Source of the DNA: Bacteroidales bacterium UBA5537
GTDB taxonomy: Bacteria; Bacteroidota; Bacteroidia; Bacteroidales; Lentimicrobiaceae
DNA length: 5,071 bases
Assembly: GCA_002426025.1 (NCBI GenBank)
Contig: DINP01000106.1
Span: forward strand, 12,882-17,952
Reading direction: 5' to 3'
This document shows positions 1 through 5,071 of this stretch, piece by piece (within the stretch, counting starts at the first letter, position 1; every line of letters starts with the position of its first letter). The notes beneath the pieces were generated by a model, which was not told the origin of the DNA, made no database searches, and saw nothing but the letters and a program-made list of their open reading frames with translations. The translations under genes and the position numbers were made by a program.

Positions 1-908
1 TGCTTGGTAATCCTTTTCCGAGTGCGCTTAAATGGAATGATGGCAACTGGGCGCTATCGAATGTGGGTGGTGTCGCCTCTGTCTGGAATGAGATTGCTCA
101 GAATTATCTTTCGCTGGCAAATCCAAATGATATTATTCCTGCAAATCAGGGTTTCTTTATTCAGGTTGATGATGCTTCAAACAGCATAACCATTCCTGCT
201 CAGTCACGAATCCATAGTACACAGTTTTTCTATAAGGAAACACCTTCAAACTTCCTGAAGCTCAGGATTTCAAATTCGATAAACGAAACCTTTGATGAGA
301 CCATCATCCGGATGAAAGATGATGCAACATCAGCTTATGATCCGGCTTACGACAGTCATAAAATAACAGGAAGTGATATTGCCCCTCAACTTTACACTTC
401 AATTCAGGAAGGCGAGAATGTAGCCGTAAACACGTTGGCATCAGAGCATTTTCCGGTAATGCTCGACATGGGTTTCAGACCTGGGGTAGATGCAAAATAT
501 AAACTTGCAACAGAAACCTATGCCTTTAATCGTCAGGTTATTCTCGAAGACAAGTTGACCGGAAATACCAGCATTCTCACTTCAGGTGGATCCTATACGT
601 TTCATGGGGCTATCGGTGATGCAGAAAACCGTTTTGTACTGCATTTCAGTCCAATGGTTTCACCTGTTCCTGGCGAAAATGATTTGGTTGAGGCTTATTT
701 TTCAGATGGTCGGCTGTATATCCATTCTGCTTCATCTGAGAAAGGGAATTTCAAGGTTTATGATATAACAGGAAAGCCTGTTGCTGCTGGTGAAATTTCA
801 GCCCATTCACTTGAATCCGTTAACGTTAAGGGCTTTGCATCAGGTATTTACCTGGTTAATATGATTGCTGGAAATTCTGCAAAAAGGCAAAAGGTTTTCA
901 TTCCATAG
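1..908 (+). CDS. C-terminal part of a T9SS-secreted surface protein (5' end outside window)
   Basis: The reading frame begins at base 3 and is open from the left edge to a TAG stop at 906-908, giving 301 visible residues; the true start lies upstream. A GTG at 63 is in frame but is not a credible start, because the conserved segment LGNPFPSALKWN is encoded before it. Residues 1-60 (LGNPFPSA, a WNE motif, then NQGFFIQV at 48-55) match a beta-rich module common near the C-terminus of Bacteroidota exported proteins. Residues about 65-220 are further beta-sandwich-like sequence without catalytic motifs that I recognise. Residues about 225-301 form a type A sorting domain: a strand-rich segment with VYDITGKPV, then SGIYLV (280-285) and the terminal KVFIP. 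In known T9SS cargo this domain directs outer-membrane translocation and is cleaved as the protein is attached to the surface or released. The specific function is unknown because the N-terminal part is missing. A strong terminator follows 24 bases after the stop. Confidence 0.93.
   Translation, partial: LGNPFPSALKWNDGNWALSNVGGVASVWNEIAQNYLSLANPNDIIPANQGFFIQVDDASNSITIPAQSRIHSTQFFYKETPSNFLKLRISNSINETFDETIIRMKDDATSAYDPAYDSHKITGSDIAPQLYTSIQEGENVAVNTLASEHFPVMLDMGFRPGVDAKYKLATETYAFNRQVILEDKLTGNTSILTSGGSYTFHGAIGDAENRFVLHFSPMVSPVPGENDLVEAYFSDGRLYIHSASSEKGNFKVYDITGKPVAAGEISAHSLESVNVKGFASGIYLVNMIAGNSAKRQKVFIP
690..905 (+). other. T9SS type A C-terminal sorting domain
   Basis: The last 72 or so residues of the first protein show the pattern of the Por secretion system C-terminal domain: LYIHSAS, a VYDITGKPV strand-turn with the usual Gly-Lys, a serine-rich linker, SGIYLV, and a short basic end with KVFIP. 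The match is by motif and position at the extreme C-terminus. It implies export by the type IX system, whose genes are not in this window. Confidence 0.9.
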
Positions 909-932
909 CAAAACAACATTAAGGTTTTTGCT

Positions 933-969
933 AAGAGCGTATATATCTCCATTATATACGTTCTTTTTT
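933..969 (+). terminator. Rho-independent terminator of the first gene
   Basis: Bases 933-945 pair with 953-965 in a 13-bp stem that contains one G-U pair (937 with 961), closing a 7-base loop (946-952, TCTCCAT). The T-run 964-969 follows, partly inside the stem, and another T-run lies at 971-975. It starts 24 bases after the stop at 908, the expected position for a transcription terminator. The stem is AU-rich, so stability comes from length rather than GC content. Confidence 0.85.
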
Positions 970-1090
970 ATTTTTATAATCTATTGATTGTGAAGTTATT
1001 AAATATTTATTCGGATAAGTAGGCATTCTGATCAATTAATGCAGTATTGTGCATATATAGTTCGGAATTATAAACTGAAAATCGTAAAAA

Positions 1091-1105
1091 TGCCTTAAAA
1101 AGGCA
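1091..1105. repeat. Short perfect hairpin TGCCTT/AAGGCA
   Basis: Six bases (1091-1096) are the exact reverse complement of 1100-1105, with a 3-base AAA loop. Five A residues (1086-1090) precede it, so read on the - strand it looks like a small hairpin followed by a T-run. No - strand gene is visible that it would terminate, so its role is unknown. Confidence 0.5.
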
Positions 1106-1137
1106 AATAGGTTTGGATTTATAAATCAGAACCTATT
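1106..1137. repeat. Second hairpin with nested palindrome, abutting the first
   Basis: Bases 1106-1113 (AATAGGTT) pair perfectly with 1130-1137 (AACCTATT). Inside lies a perfect 12-base palindrome, GATTTATAAATC (1116-1127), separated from the outer stem by a 2x2 mismatch. The result is a long imperfect hairpin that begins at the very next base after the 1091-1105 hairpin. On the + strand it is followed by an A-run rather than a T-run, so it is not a standard terminator in that direction. It could be an RNA structure, a protein-binding site or a relic of a repeat element. Confidence 0.5.
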
Positions 1138-1262
1138 AAAAAAACCATTCCATATTTATGGTATGTATATTTGCTTTACTAGAATTCCTGCCAAATCCCT
1201 TATTACTAGTTAATTACACTCATTATCAGCCACTTAAAGATAATAAGGCTAAAGTTATCGTT

Positions 1263-1287
1263 TTGTAATTTTTGTAAGTTGTTGTAA
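1263..1287 (+). repeat. Three TTGTAA direct repeats about one helical turn apart
   Basis: TTGTAA occurs at 1263-1268, 1272-1277 and 1282-1287, with start-to-start spacing of 9 and 10 bases. Each copy is preceded by T- or G/T-rich bases (TTTTGTAA, TTTTTGTAA, GTTGTTGTAA). The array lies over the candidate -33 promoter box, which fits a regulator binding the same DNA face. Chance in AT-rich DNA is a real alternative. Confidence 0.45.
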
Positions 1288-1302
1288 AATAAATAGTTAT
1301 TG
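1271..1302 (+). promoter_or_regulatory. Candidate Bacteroidota-type promoter for the large gene
   Basis: A TTTG box at 1271-1274 is followed after 19 bases by TAGTTATTG at 1294-1302, a near-match to the phylum's -7 consensus TAnnTTTG. The spacing suits the primary sigma factor of Bacteroidota, and transcription would begin a few bases after 1302, leaving a leader of about 45 bases before the ATG at 1353. The -7 box is imperfect, so this is a candidate chosen by spacing and position. Confidence 0.4.
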
Positions 1303-1322
1303 GCCGAAGAGCCTCTCAAATC

Positions 1323-1339
1323 TAATTAATTAATTAATT
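1323..1339 (+). repeat. TAAT tetranucleotide tandem repeat in the leader
   Basis: Four and a quarter copies of TAAT (TAATTAATTAATTAATT) lie 13 bases before the start codon. The unit is part of a self-complementary AATT series. There is no purine-rich Shine-Dalgarno sequence between it and the ATG, which is normal for Bacteroidota, where an unstructured A/T-rich leader favours initiation. Copy-number change here would alter leader length but not the reading frame. Confidence 0.7.
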
Positions 1340-1352
1340 CAAACTTTACGTT

Positions 1353-4300
1353 ATGAAAAAACTATTACTCATTTTAATTACATTGTTCTTTTGGGCTGGA
1401 AGTTCATGGGGGCAAACAACTATTACAATTGGCTCCGGAACTAATTTAGGGAACAAATTTCCTGTTGTTCCTTATTATGGATATTCCTATACTCAACAAA
1501 TAATATTGCAGAGTGATATTGCTACAGCCGGACAAATCACTAAAATTAGGTTTTATAGCAATGGTAGTGCTCTGACCAATAGTAATAATTGGACTATATA
1601 TTTAGGGCATACTGCAAAAACGGCCTTTTCGTCAAATACTGACTGGATACTTTCAGGAAGCATGACAGAAGTTTATAGCGGGACTGTAAGTGCAACCCCT
1701 GCTGCCGGATGGTTTGAAGTTACACTTACTGGGGTATTTGTTTATAACAATACAGACAATCTAGTTGTAGCTGTAGATGAAAATGCTGCAGGTTATGGAG
1801 GTGGCAGTTCAACAAATTACTTTAGAATTTGGACGACACCAGTAACGAACAGAGGTATATATTATCAAAGTGATGGAACTAACCCTGATCCTGCTACAAT
1901 TTCACTAACAGGTACCAGAACATCTTACATCAATCAAATGCAATTGGATTTTGTTTCTGCATTACCCTGCTCAGGCACCCCTGATCCTGGCAACACAATT
2001 TCTTCCAGCAGTTCTGTTTGTTCCGGTGTTAACTTTACCTTGTCATTACAAAATACCACACCAGGTTCAGGCGTAACCTATCAGTGGCAATCTTCACTTA
2101 CAGGTGCAGAGCCATGGACAAATATGGGTACTTCAGCTACACAGATTACTTCTCAAACAGAGGCTAAATATTATCGTTGTGAAGTAACCTGCGATGGGAA
2201 TACTGGCACATCCACTGCAGTGCAGGTGACAATGAATAGTCCTACGGATTGCTATTGCACCCCTACGACAACAAATGGCTGTACTGGTGATTATATTTCG
2301 AATGTTACTTTTAATGGGATAAACAGGTCTTCCACCTGCGATGGAACAGGAATCAATTATTATCCGACACCTAATCCATCATTATCTCAAAGCGTTGGAT
2401 ATACCTTATCTGTAACAACGGGTGGAGATACAGAAGGAGTCAAAGCTTGGATAGACTGGAATCAGGACGGAATATTTGACAATATAACAGAATTGGTGTT
2501 TAGTCCCACATATTTGGGAACAAACCCAGCTACTTATTCAGCCACAGTTACAGTGCCAGGAACCGCTACTCTAGGATCGACAAGACTTAGGGTGCGTTGC
2601 AGTTATGCGGCAGCACCGCTTGATCCCTGTGCTAACCAAAGTTACGGAGAAGCTGAAGATTATCTTGTTACAATAACTGCTCCACCAGCATGTCCCCCTC
2701 CCACAGCGCAAACAGAAACAAATGTTCAGGCTAATTCAGCCGATTTAAGCTGGACTTCGGGAGCATCATTATTCAATGTTAAATACAATTCAGGATCAAA
2801 TTTTGATCCTGATGTTGCAGGTACTTCGCTTAGTCCCGATCCTACTACAACTTCATGTTCTTTAAACGGCCTTTCTGCAAGTACAACTTATTATTGGTAT
2901 GTAAGGGCTGATTGCGAAGGAAAGGCCACTAGTGCATGGACAGGTCCTCATACTTTCAATACCTCCTGCGGGGCAATAAGTTCATTACCCTGGTCTGAAG
3001 GATTTGAAACATCAGTACCCCCTTTATGCTGGACAGAAGTTGATGTCAGTGGCACGGCTGGCGATTGGGCACGAAGTAACAACACTGTGCATCCTTCCTC
3101 AGGAGGTGTGCATGGTGGCAGTTACCTGGCTTATTTCAATTCCTATACAGCCAGTGCTGGTAATGAAACAAGACTCGCAACACCTGATCTTGATTTAACA
3201 TCATACAGTTATGTGAGACTAAAATTTTGGATGTACCATGATGTTGGATATGATAACCTTGATGTTATCCAGATTCAGGTTTATACAGGCGGTTCGTGGG
3301 TTGATGCAGGCACGGCAATTCCAAGATATGATGGTACTACAGGATGGGCTGAACATACTGTTGATATATCAGCTTATACTGGAGGGACTATCAACGTAGG
3401 TTTTCTGGCTATAAGTGATTTTGGGAATGATATACATATTGACGATGTGTTGATTGAAGAAATCCCTCAAACCTTTGTTGACTGGAATAATCTGCAATGG
3501 CCGCCAAATGCAACTATTGAAGGATATGAAAATACAACAGTATTTGCCCGCTGCTGGGAACCTGGTGTTACACCGGGTGCAGGTCAGGGCGCCGGGATTG
3601 AATGCTGGATTGGTTATAGCACAACCAATTCAGATCCTAATACATGGACAAATTGGGTGCCTGCTTCCTATAACCCAGACTTTGTTCATCCTGATAATGA
3701 TGAGTATATGGCTGACATAGGGTTTGCACAAGCATTACCTGCTGGTACATATTATTATGCAAGCCGGTTTAGATTGACTGGTGGTCCTTATACTTATGGA
3801 GGATATAATGCAGGAGGCGGAGGCTCGTGGGGCGGAGCTAATGAATCGGGTGTATTAACAATAAATCCTCCAGATAATGATGAATGCGAATCAGTTACCC
3901 CTGTTACACTAGTCGATTTAACACCAACTGTTTTTTCGGGTAATAATGCAGGAGCAACAATAAGTTGCCCTGATGGACCATTCAATTCTTATGGAGAAGT
4001 TTGGGAAGCATTTACTCTGACCTATCCTGCAACAGTTGTACTAAATTATTGTGGTTCAGGAGGTGGAACAGCATGGGGCAATGCCTGGATTAATCTTATG
4101 ACTAGTTGTCCCTGTGGTGGAGTTACTGCTGCAGCGACTTATAATTCTACAGCATGTGGTGATGGAAATGTGACAATGACCTGGACCGGATTGCCAGCGG
4201 GTACTTATTATTATCCGGTAATGTTAGATGCTGCATTTAATTCAAAAGGAGCCTATACCATTACAGTTACAGCAACTTATGTTATTCCTCCGGCAAACGA

Positions 4301-5071
4301 TCTTTGTGCCGGTGCTCTTGAAGTTACCTGCGGAAATTCCTATACAGGTGCTACTACCAATGCAACTCTTGATATACCGGGAACTTGTAATAATATAACT
4401 GTTACAGCTCCAGGTGTATGGTATAAATTTGCCGGTAATGATAACTGGGTTGAAGCCGGCCTATGCAGCGCTGTCACCAACTATGATTCTAAACTATCGG
4501 TATATTCCGGAAGTTGTGGTTCACTATTTTGTGTAACTGCAGATGATGATGGCTGCGATATTCCTGGAACAGCATCAAAGGTCAAATGGTTAGCTTTAAC
4601 CGGCACTGATTATTATATTTTAATTCATGGATATGGCACAAGTAAAGGTAATTTTGAGTTGGCTTTAAACTGTATTACTCCACCGATCACTGCTATTTGG
4701 GATGGTTCTGAAAGCACCAATTGGTTTAATACATTAAATTGGGATACAGATGTTCCTGCTCCTGCTACGAATGTCATCATCCCCGGCGGCCCTACCAACT
4801 ACCCAACCCTTACTTCCGCAGCATCCTGTAATAATTTCACCATTCAATCAGGAGGTAGTTTTATAGGTAGCGAGTTCCTAACAATAAACGGAACAACCAC
4901 CATTGAGCGCAGCATTACCGGTTATACAACTGATACCGATGGCTGGCACCTTATCTCTTCACCGGTTATAAACCAGCCCATTTCAGGTGATTGGACTCCT
5001 GCAGGTGGTTATGATTTCTATGCATTGGACGAAAGTAAGACGCTGGAATACTGGTTGAACCAGAAAAATCA
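1353..5071 (+). CDS. Large exported multidomain adhesin-like protein (3' end outside window)
   Basis: The frame opens at ATG 1353 and stays open for 1239 codons to the right edge, with two bases left over. The start is supported by a textbook signal peptide: MKK, a hydrophobic core through about residue 15, and likely cleavage after SSWG (residue 20) before QTT. Modules in order are a beta-rich N-terminal domain (21-200), an Ig-like domain (206-298), GEVED (300-441), Fn3-like (447-535), MAM-like cleaved-adhesin jelly roll (540-704), a WNNLQWP module (706-838), two PPC-like domains (841-977 and 979-1107), and the start of a C-terminal module (1112-1239) with WDGSESTNWF and GWHLISSPV. No catalytic motif is evident. 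By analogy with such proteins it is probably exported by the Sec and type IX systems and acts in adhesion, matrix or surface structure; this is inference. The missing end should carry an LGNPFPSA segment and a sorting domain, as in the upstream gene. Paired cysteines mark several domain boundaries. Confidence 0.95.
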   Translation, partial: MKKLLLILITLFFWAGSSWGQTTITIGSGTNLGNKFPVVPYYGYSYTQQIILQSDIATAGQITKIRFYSNGSALTNSNNWTIYLGHTAKTAFSSNTDWILSGSMTEVYSGTVSATPAAGWFEVTLTGVFVYNNTDNLVVAVDENAAGYGGGSSTNYFRIWTTPVTNRGIYYQSDGTNPDPATISLTGTRTSYINQMQLDFVSALPCSGTPDPGNTISSSSSVCSGVNFTLSLQNTTPGSGVTYQWQSSLTGAEPWTNMGTSATQITSQTEAKYYRCEVTCDGNTGTSTAVQVTMNSPTDCYCTPTTTNGCTGDYISNVTFNGINRSSTCDGTGINYYPTPNPSLSQSVGYTLSVTTGGDTEGVKAWIDWNQDGIFDNITELVFSPTYLGTNPATYSATVTVPGTATLGSTRLRVRCSYAAAPLDPCANQSYGEAEDYLVTITAPPACPPPTAQTETNVQANSADLSWTSGASLFNVKYNSGSNFDPDVAGTSLSPDPTTTSCSLNGLSASTTYYWYVRADCEGKATSAWTGPHTFNTSCGAISSLPWSEGFETSVPPLCWTEVDVSGTAGDWARSNNTVHPSSGGVHGGSYLAYFNSYTASAGNETRLATPDLDLTSYSYVRLKFWMYHDVGYDNLDVIQIQVYTGGSWVDAGTAIPRYDGTTGWAEHTVDISAYTGGTINVGFLAISDFGNDIHIDDVLIEEIPQTFVDWNNLQWPPNATIEGYENTTVFARCWEPGVTPGAGQGAGIECWIGYSTTNSDPNTWTNWVPASYNPDFVHPDNDEYMADIGFAQALPAGTYYYASRFRLTGGPYTYGGYNAGGGGSWGGANESGVLTINPPDNDECESVTPVTLVDLTPTVFSGNNAGATISCPDGPFNSYGEVWEAFTLTYPATVVLNYCGSGGGTAWGNAWINLMTSCPCGGVTAAATYNSTACGDGNVTMTWTGLPAGTYYYPVMLDAAFNSKGAYTITVTATYVIPPANDLCAGALEVTCGNSYTGATTNATLDIPGTCNNITVTAPGVWYKFAGNDNWVEAGLCSAVTNYDSKLSVYSGSCGSLFCVTADDDGCDIPGTASKVKWLALTGTDYYILIHGYGTSKGNFELALNCITPPITAIWDGSESTNWFNTLNWDTDVPAPATNVIIPGGPTNYPTLTSAASCNNFTIQSGGSFIGSEFLTINGTTTIERSITGYTTDTDGWHLISSPVINQPISGDWTPAGGYDFYALDESKTLEYWLNQKN
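1413..1952 (+). other. N-terminal beta-rich domain of the large protein
   Basis: Residues about 21-200 follow the signal peptide. Alternating strands include TITIGSGT, TQQIILQSDI, a KIRFYSNG strand, WTIYLGHT, WFEVTLTG and NLVVAVDEN. This resembles the beta-sandwich that opens many Bacteroidota secreted Fn3- and GEVED-containing proteins, where an average-position strand such as ISKIxFY is followed by a WTIYLGHT-type strand. I know of no assigned biochemical role. Confidence 0.6.
1968..2246 (+). other. Ig-like domain
   Basis: Residues 206-298 have an Ig-like layout: a cysteine-containing first strand region (SVCSGVNFTLSL), the core tryptophan in YQWQSS (243-248), and YYRCEVTC near the last strands. 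Bacteroidota surface proteins commonly carry this form, with YQWQSS followed by WTNM and YYRCxVTC. It probably acts as a spacer or binding module. Confidence 0.65.
2250..2675 (+). other. GEVED domain with DxNxDG calcium-type loop
   Basis: Residues 300-441 start with CYC and end with the signature GEAEDYLV (432-439). The central WIDWNQDGIFD (366-376) contains D368, N370, D372 and D376 in a DxNxDGxxD pattern like an EF-hand or dockerin calcium loop. The GEVED family is frequent in secreted Bacteroidota proteins. Calcium binding is inferred from the residue pattern and not established. Confidence 0.85.
2691..2957 (+). other. Fibronectin type III-like domain
   Basis: Residues 447-535 show the Fn3 pattern found in Bacteroidota proteins: CPPPTAQTETN, the SADLSWTSG strand with core tryptophan, a variable middle, and LSASTTYYWYVRADC with W515. 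The domain ends near WTGPHTFNTSC. Such domains usually space other modules and rarely act alone. Confidence 0.75.
2970..3464 (+). other. MAM-like / cleaved-adhesin jelly-roll domain
   Basis: Residues 540-704 contain the family's landmarks: LPWSEGFE (E549-E552), PPLCWTEVD (C559, W560), a TPDLDL strand, VRLKFWMYHD (K624-Y628), GWAEHTVDIS and the closing HIDDVLIEE (D697, D698). This jelly roll occurs in gingipain-associated cleaved adhesins and many other T9SS cargo proteins, where it binds host or matrix molecules or carbohydrate. The ligand here is unknown. Confidence 0.8.
3468..3866 (+). other. WNNLQWP / GTYYYASRF beta module
   Basis: Residues 706-838 hold WNNLQWPP, a VFARCWEPGVT strand, GQGAGIECWIGYS (G744 on), WTNWVPASYN, DNDEYMADIG, GTYYYASRF (798-806) and YTYGGYNAG, closing with SGVLTI. 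I recall this pattern as a recurrent beta-sandwich in Bacteroidota secreted proteins, usually with a conserved GQG.GI.AWIGYS core, but I know no assigned function. It follows the MAM-like module directly. Confidence 0.6.
3873..4673 (+). other. Two consecutive PPC-like beta-sandwich domains
   Basis: Residues 841-977 begin DNDECESVTPV and residues 979-1107 begin PPANDLCAGALEVTCG, both matching the entry of pre-peptidase C-terminal-like domains. The first carries CPCGG (C919, C921) and GTYYYPV (950-956); the second carries APGVWYKFAG, YDSKLSVYSGSCG, a DDDGCD loop and YYILIHGYG, a more typical member. The two are divergent in sequence rather than a recent duplication. Such domains usually aid export, stability or surface binding. 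Confidence 0.7.
4686..5071 (+). other. Start of conserved C-terminal module (WDG...GWHLISSPV)
   Basis: Residues 1112-1239 include AIWDGSESTNWFNTLNWD, a VIIPGGPTNYPTL strand, SCNNFTIQSGGS, TTTIERSITGYTTDTDGWHLISSPV (G1197, W1198) and YDFYALDESKTLEYWLNQ. In related proteins this segment precedes an LGNPFPSA block and a sorting domain, the same material seen at the start of the first gene. Base composition is also higher in GC from about 4741 than in the preceding modules. Confidence 0.7.

Larger units (their letters stand above)
909..1352. other. Intergenic region with no gene
   Basis: No convincing coding frame is present on either strand in these 444 AT-rich bases. They hold, in order, an intrinsic terminator, two adjacent hairpins, a stretch (about 1138-1260) with only weak inverted repeats, three TTGTAA repeats, a candidate promoter and a TAAT tandem repeat next to the downstream start codon. 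The length and the terminator argue that the flanking genes are not one operon. No tRNA or known riboswitch was recognised. Confidence 0.75.

Noticed and set aside
4..189. Short + strand open frame at the left edge
   Set aside because: It overlaps in another frame the strongly supported first gene, whose LGNPFPSA and NQGFFIQV motifs lie in the frame starting at base 3.
586..768. 60-residue + strand open frame inside the first gene
   Set aside because: It is an out-of-frame shadow of the sorting-domain region and has no recognisable motif.
1108..1173. Two perfect TAnnTTTG matches (1108-1115 and 1166-1173) as promoters
   Set aside because: Neither has a TTG-type -33 box at suitable spacing, and the first is embedded in a hairpin; they remain weak alternatives giving a long leader.
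1222..1250. Alternative pairings ATTATC/GATAAT and AGCC..TTA/TAAGGCT as a riboswitch or attenuator
   Set aside because: Stems are short and AT-rich, lie upstream of the preferred promoter and match no known riboswitch.
3004..3720. Two short + strand open frames (3004-3198 and 3454-3720)
   Set aside because: Both lie in another frame inside the continuous large gene, whose MAM-like and WNNLQWP modules are read in the frame of the ATG at 1353.
3794..3985. 63-residue - strand open frame
   Set aside because: It is antisense to the large gene; its proline-rich sequence is a by-product of Gly-rich codons on the other strand.
3744..4220. GTYYY motif repeated at residues 798 and 950 as a tandem duplication
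   Set aside because: Only the short strand motif is shared; the surrounding modules differ, so this looks like a common beta-strand pattern rather than a recent repeat.

Overview
The window looks like a piece of a Bacteroidota chromosome or contig, most like Bacteroidales or a related uncultured lineage. The evidence is a type IX secretion system (T9SS) C-terminal sorting domain, a large secreted mosaic protein built of modules typical of this phylum (GEVED, cleaved-adhesin/MAM-like, PPC-like, Ig-like, Fn3-like), a start codon with an AT-rich leader and no Shine-Dalgarno sequence, and a near-match to the Bacteroidota -33/-7 promoter. GC content is moderate to low. All recognisable coding content is on the + strand.

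Layout: (1) Bases 1-908 are the 3' end (301 codons visible) of a gene whose start lies upstream. It ends in a T9SS type A sorting domain. (2) Bases 909-1352 are a 444-base intergenic region. It has a strong intrinsic terminator just after the first gene, then two adjacent hairpins, three helically spaced TTGTAA repeats, a candidate promoter and a TAAT tandem repeat directly before the next start codon. (3) Bases 1353-5071 are one uninterrupted reading frame of 1239 codons that runs off the right edge. It encodes an exported multidomain protein: signal peptide, beta-rich N-terminal domain, Ig-like domain, GEVED domain, Fn3-like domain, MAM-like jelly roll, a WNNLQWP/GTYYYASRF module, two PPC-like domains, and the beginning of a C-terminal GWHLISSPV module.

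The two proteins are probably secreted by the same route. The last module seen in the second protein (GWHLISSPV...) is, in related Bacteroidota proteins, normally followed by an LGNPFPSA segment, and that is exactly where the visible part of the first protein begins. The two genes therefore probably share the same C-terminal architecture and may be paralogues. The terminator and candidate promoter between them suggest separate transcription units. No catalytic domain is visible, so the second protein is best viewed as a cell-surface or secreted adhesin-like or structural protein. I found no clear sign of a new defence, mobile or RNA system; the most unusual features are in the intergenic region and in the mosaic protein architecture.
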